From the NCBI GenBank assembly GCA_965219935.1, contig CBDCOU010000003.1, forward strand, positions 248,001 through 312,000: a DNA stretch of 64,000 bases, given 5' to 3'. This DNA comes from Bin34 sp965219935. Lineage in GTDB: Bacteria; Chloroflexota; Anaerolineae; Caldilineales; Caldilineaceae. Both the position numbers and the translations under genes were made by a program. The notes beneath the pieces are model-generated. The model made no database searches and had not been told where the DNA came from. It saw nothing but the letters and a program-made list of their open reading frames with translations. Positions 62,927 through 64,000 of the stretch are shown here, piece by piece; within the stretch, counting starts at the first letter, position 1, and each line of letters begins with the position of its first letter.

Positions 62927-64000
62927 TCCGTCTCGATGTGTTCGTGGTCGGCGTGGGCCCCGGCACCGGGTACGCCGAGGCCGTCCAGCGTCGGTATTCC
63001 CAAGGCTCCGGTCAGGTTGCCGTCGCTGCCGCCGCCGGTGCGGCCCCCGACTAGTTCCATGTCCAGACGCGCGGCGATGGTCCGGGCCTTGGCAAAGACG
63101 TCCTTGGTTGCGGTTTCCTCCAGCGGTGGGCGTGATCGCGCGCTGACCACATCAATGGAGGTTCCCTGCAGCCGCGGGCGCAGATTCCGCAGCTGGTTCT
63201 CGGCATCTCGCAGATCCGCGAGACGCCAGGCGCGCACATCAATCTGGATGTCGGCATGGGGCGCCACTACGTTGGAACGCGTGCCGCCTTGCATGACCCC
63301 GGCGTTGACCGTCAGCCCTGTTTCCAGGTCCGTCATGGCCTGGATGGCCAGGATTTGATGCGCGGCCTCCTCCAAGGCGGAAACGCCCTTCTCGATTTCG
63401 ATCCCGGCGTGGGCGGGAATGCCCTTGATATGGACGTCCATGTGCTGGCTGCCCTTGCGGGCGGTTTTGAGTACCCCGCCGGGCAACGGTGCCTCAAGAA
63501 CCAGTACACAGTCCACCTGTCGGGCCTCATCCTCGATAAGTTGTCGGGACGTGGCACTGCCGATTTCCTCGTCGGCCGTCGCCAGGAATACGATGTTCCG
63601 CCCAGGGTCGATGGCCAATTCCCTGAAAGCACTGAAAATGTGCTCCATCATGGCCAGGCTGCTCTTCATGTCGAAGATGCCCGGCCCGTAGGCTCTGTCG
63701 TTCGGAGTCTCCCGAAACGGCATGCGTTCCAGGGTTCCTACGGGCCAGACCGTGTCGAAGTGCGTCAGCACCAGCACCGGCGGCAGAACCTCCCGCTGGG
63801 CTTTCAGTTCGCAGCGCAGGTGATTGCCGCCGGCGACAACGGGGATGATCTCGGCCCGGTCGACCACCGGTGCGAACACGGAACGGAGGTGGTCCGCGCA
63901 TCGGTCCAGCCGGTCGATGTCGGTGCTGGGTGTTTCCATCTCCACCAGAGTCCGGATGGACTCCAAAATGGCGGGTTGGGCGTTGCTGAAGTACCTGTGC
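62863..64000 (-). CDS. M20-family metallopeptidase, CPG2-like (5' end outside window)
   Basis: The frame is open from the right edge, reading HRYFSNAQPAILESIRTLVE, so the start lies beyond 64000. About 378 residues are visible. The zinc ligands are in LTHFDTVWP, GPGIFDMKSS, ATADEEIGSA (two glutamates), EAPLPGG and GAHADHEHI. The domain order and an inserted dimerisation domain (AHAGIEIEKGVSAL) match carboxypeptidase G2 and related glutamate carboxypeptidases. Such enzymes cleave a terminal glutamate or amide bond; the substrate is not certain. Confidence 0.88.
   Translation of the reverse strand, partial: HRYFSNAQPAILESIRTLVEMETPSTDIDRLDRCADHLRSVFAPVVDRAEIIPVVAGGNHLRCELKAQREVLPPVLVLTHFDTVWPVGTLERMPFRETPNDRAYGPGIFDMKSSLAMMEHIFSAFRELAIDPGRNIVFLATADEEIGSATSRQLIEDEARQVDCVLVLEAPLPGGVLKTARKGSQHMDVHIKGIPAHAGIEIEKGVSALEEAAHQILAIQAMTDLETGLTVNAGVMQGGTRSNVVAPHADIQIDVRAWRLADLRDAENQLRNLRPRLQGTSIDVVSARSRPPLEETATKDVFAKARTIAARLDMELVGGRTGGGSDGNLTGALGIPTLDGLGVPGAGAHADHEHIETDQLVSRTWLLSELLLGLVVGG

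Overview
The window is high-G+C bacterial chromosome, densely packed, with many 4-8 bp start/stop overlaps and several GTG or TTG starts. I cannot assign the organism firmly. A MetH-N/MetF fusion, a B12-binding radical SAM protein beside its DUF2344 partner, ribosomal protein L31 with a long tail near thymidine kinase, an RCC1-repeat lipoprotein, a Uma2-type nuclease, sulfolipid genes and an archaeal-type HMG-CoA synthase would fit Chloroflexota or a similar deep-branching free-living lineage. That placement is inference.

Layout. 1-537: 5' part of a secreted von Willebrand A protein, running off the left edge. 1241-4874: a two-gene ABC exporter whose subunits carry complementary ATP-site defects, as in heterodimeric exporters. 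5058-5330: rpsT with a clear promoter. 5394-26202: sixteen genes all on the minus strand. In transcription order they are maf, pcrA, an AI-2E-type permease, a mannose-6-phosphate isomerase, a nitroreductase, three orphan complex I-like membrane subunits, HMG-CoA reductase, HMG-CoA synthase, homocysteine methyltransferase/MetF, a fused glycolate oxidase GlcD-GlcE, GlcF, a medium-chain dehydrogenase, a half-size EamA permease and alanine racemase. 26400-28257: a Gfo/Idh/MocA oxidoreductase and a ThuA-like protein, followed by a hairpin and tRNA-Arg. 28910-32760: a PPi-type phosphofructokinase and a divergent glycosyltransferase/sqdB pair for sulfolipid. 33685-38065: an RND efflux adaptor and a pump gene interrupted by an in-frame amber codon. 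38137-43066: a TPR membrane protein, a metallo-beta-lactamase-fold protein and the radical SAM pair.

43217-46272 is a mobile element. It has about 54-bp inverted ends and a perfect 10-bp direct repeat on both sides. It carries a 15-repeat RCC1-like lipoprotein gene and a frameshifted N-terminal remnant of an ISAs1-type transposase. This is the most notable find. It is followed by tRNA-Glu (promoter and terminator visible), a beta-propeller glycosidase-like gene ending in a large inverted repeat, and a DinB-fold gene.

48954-51263: promoter, rplU-rpmA-rpmE and tdk. 51960-54699: a tight three-gene operon of a beta-RFAP-synthase-like protein, a TrpF-like isomerase and a zinc alcohol dehydrogenase, possibly a small aromatic or pterin-related pathway. 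54734-58648: dnaE with an unusual C-terminal extension. 60408-64000: a Uma2 protein with a heptad repeat, a complete tyrosine recombinase and an M20 peptidase cut by the right edge. No CRISPR array, rRNA gene or replication origin was seen.
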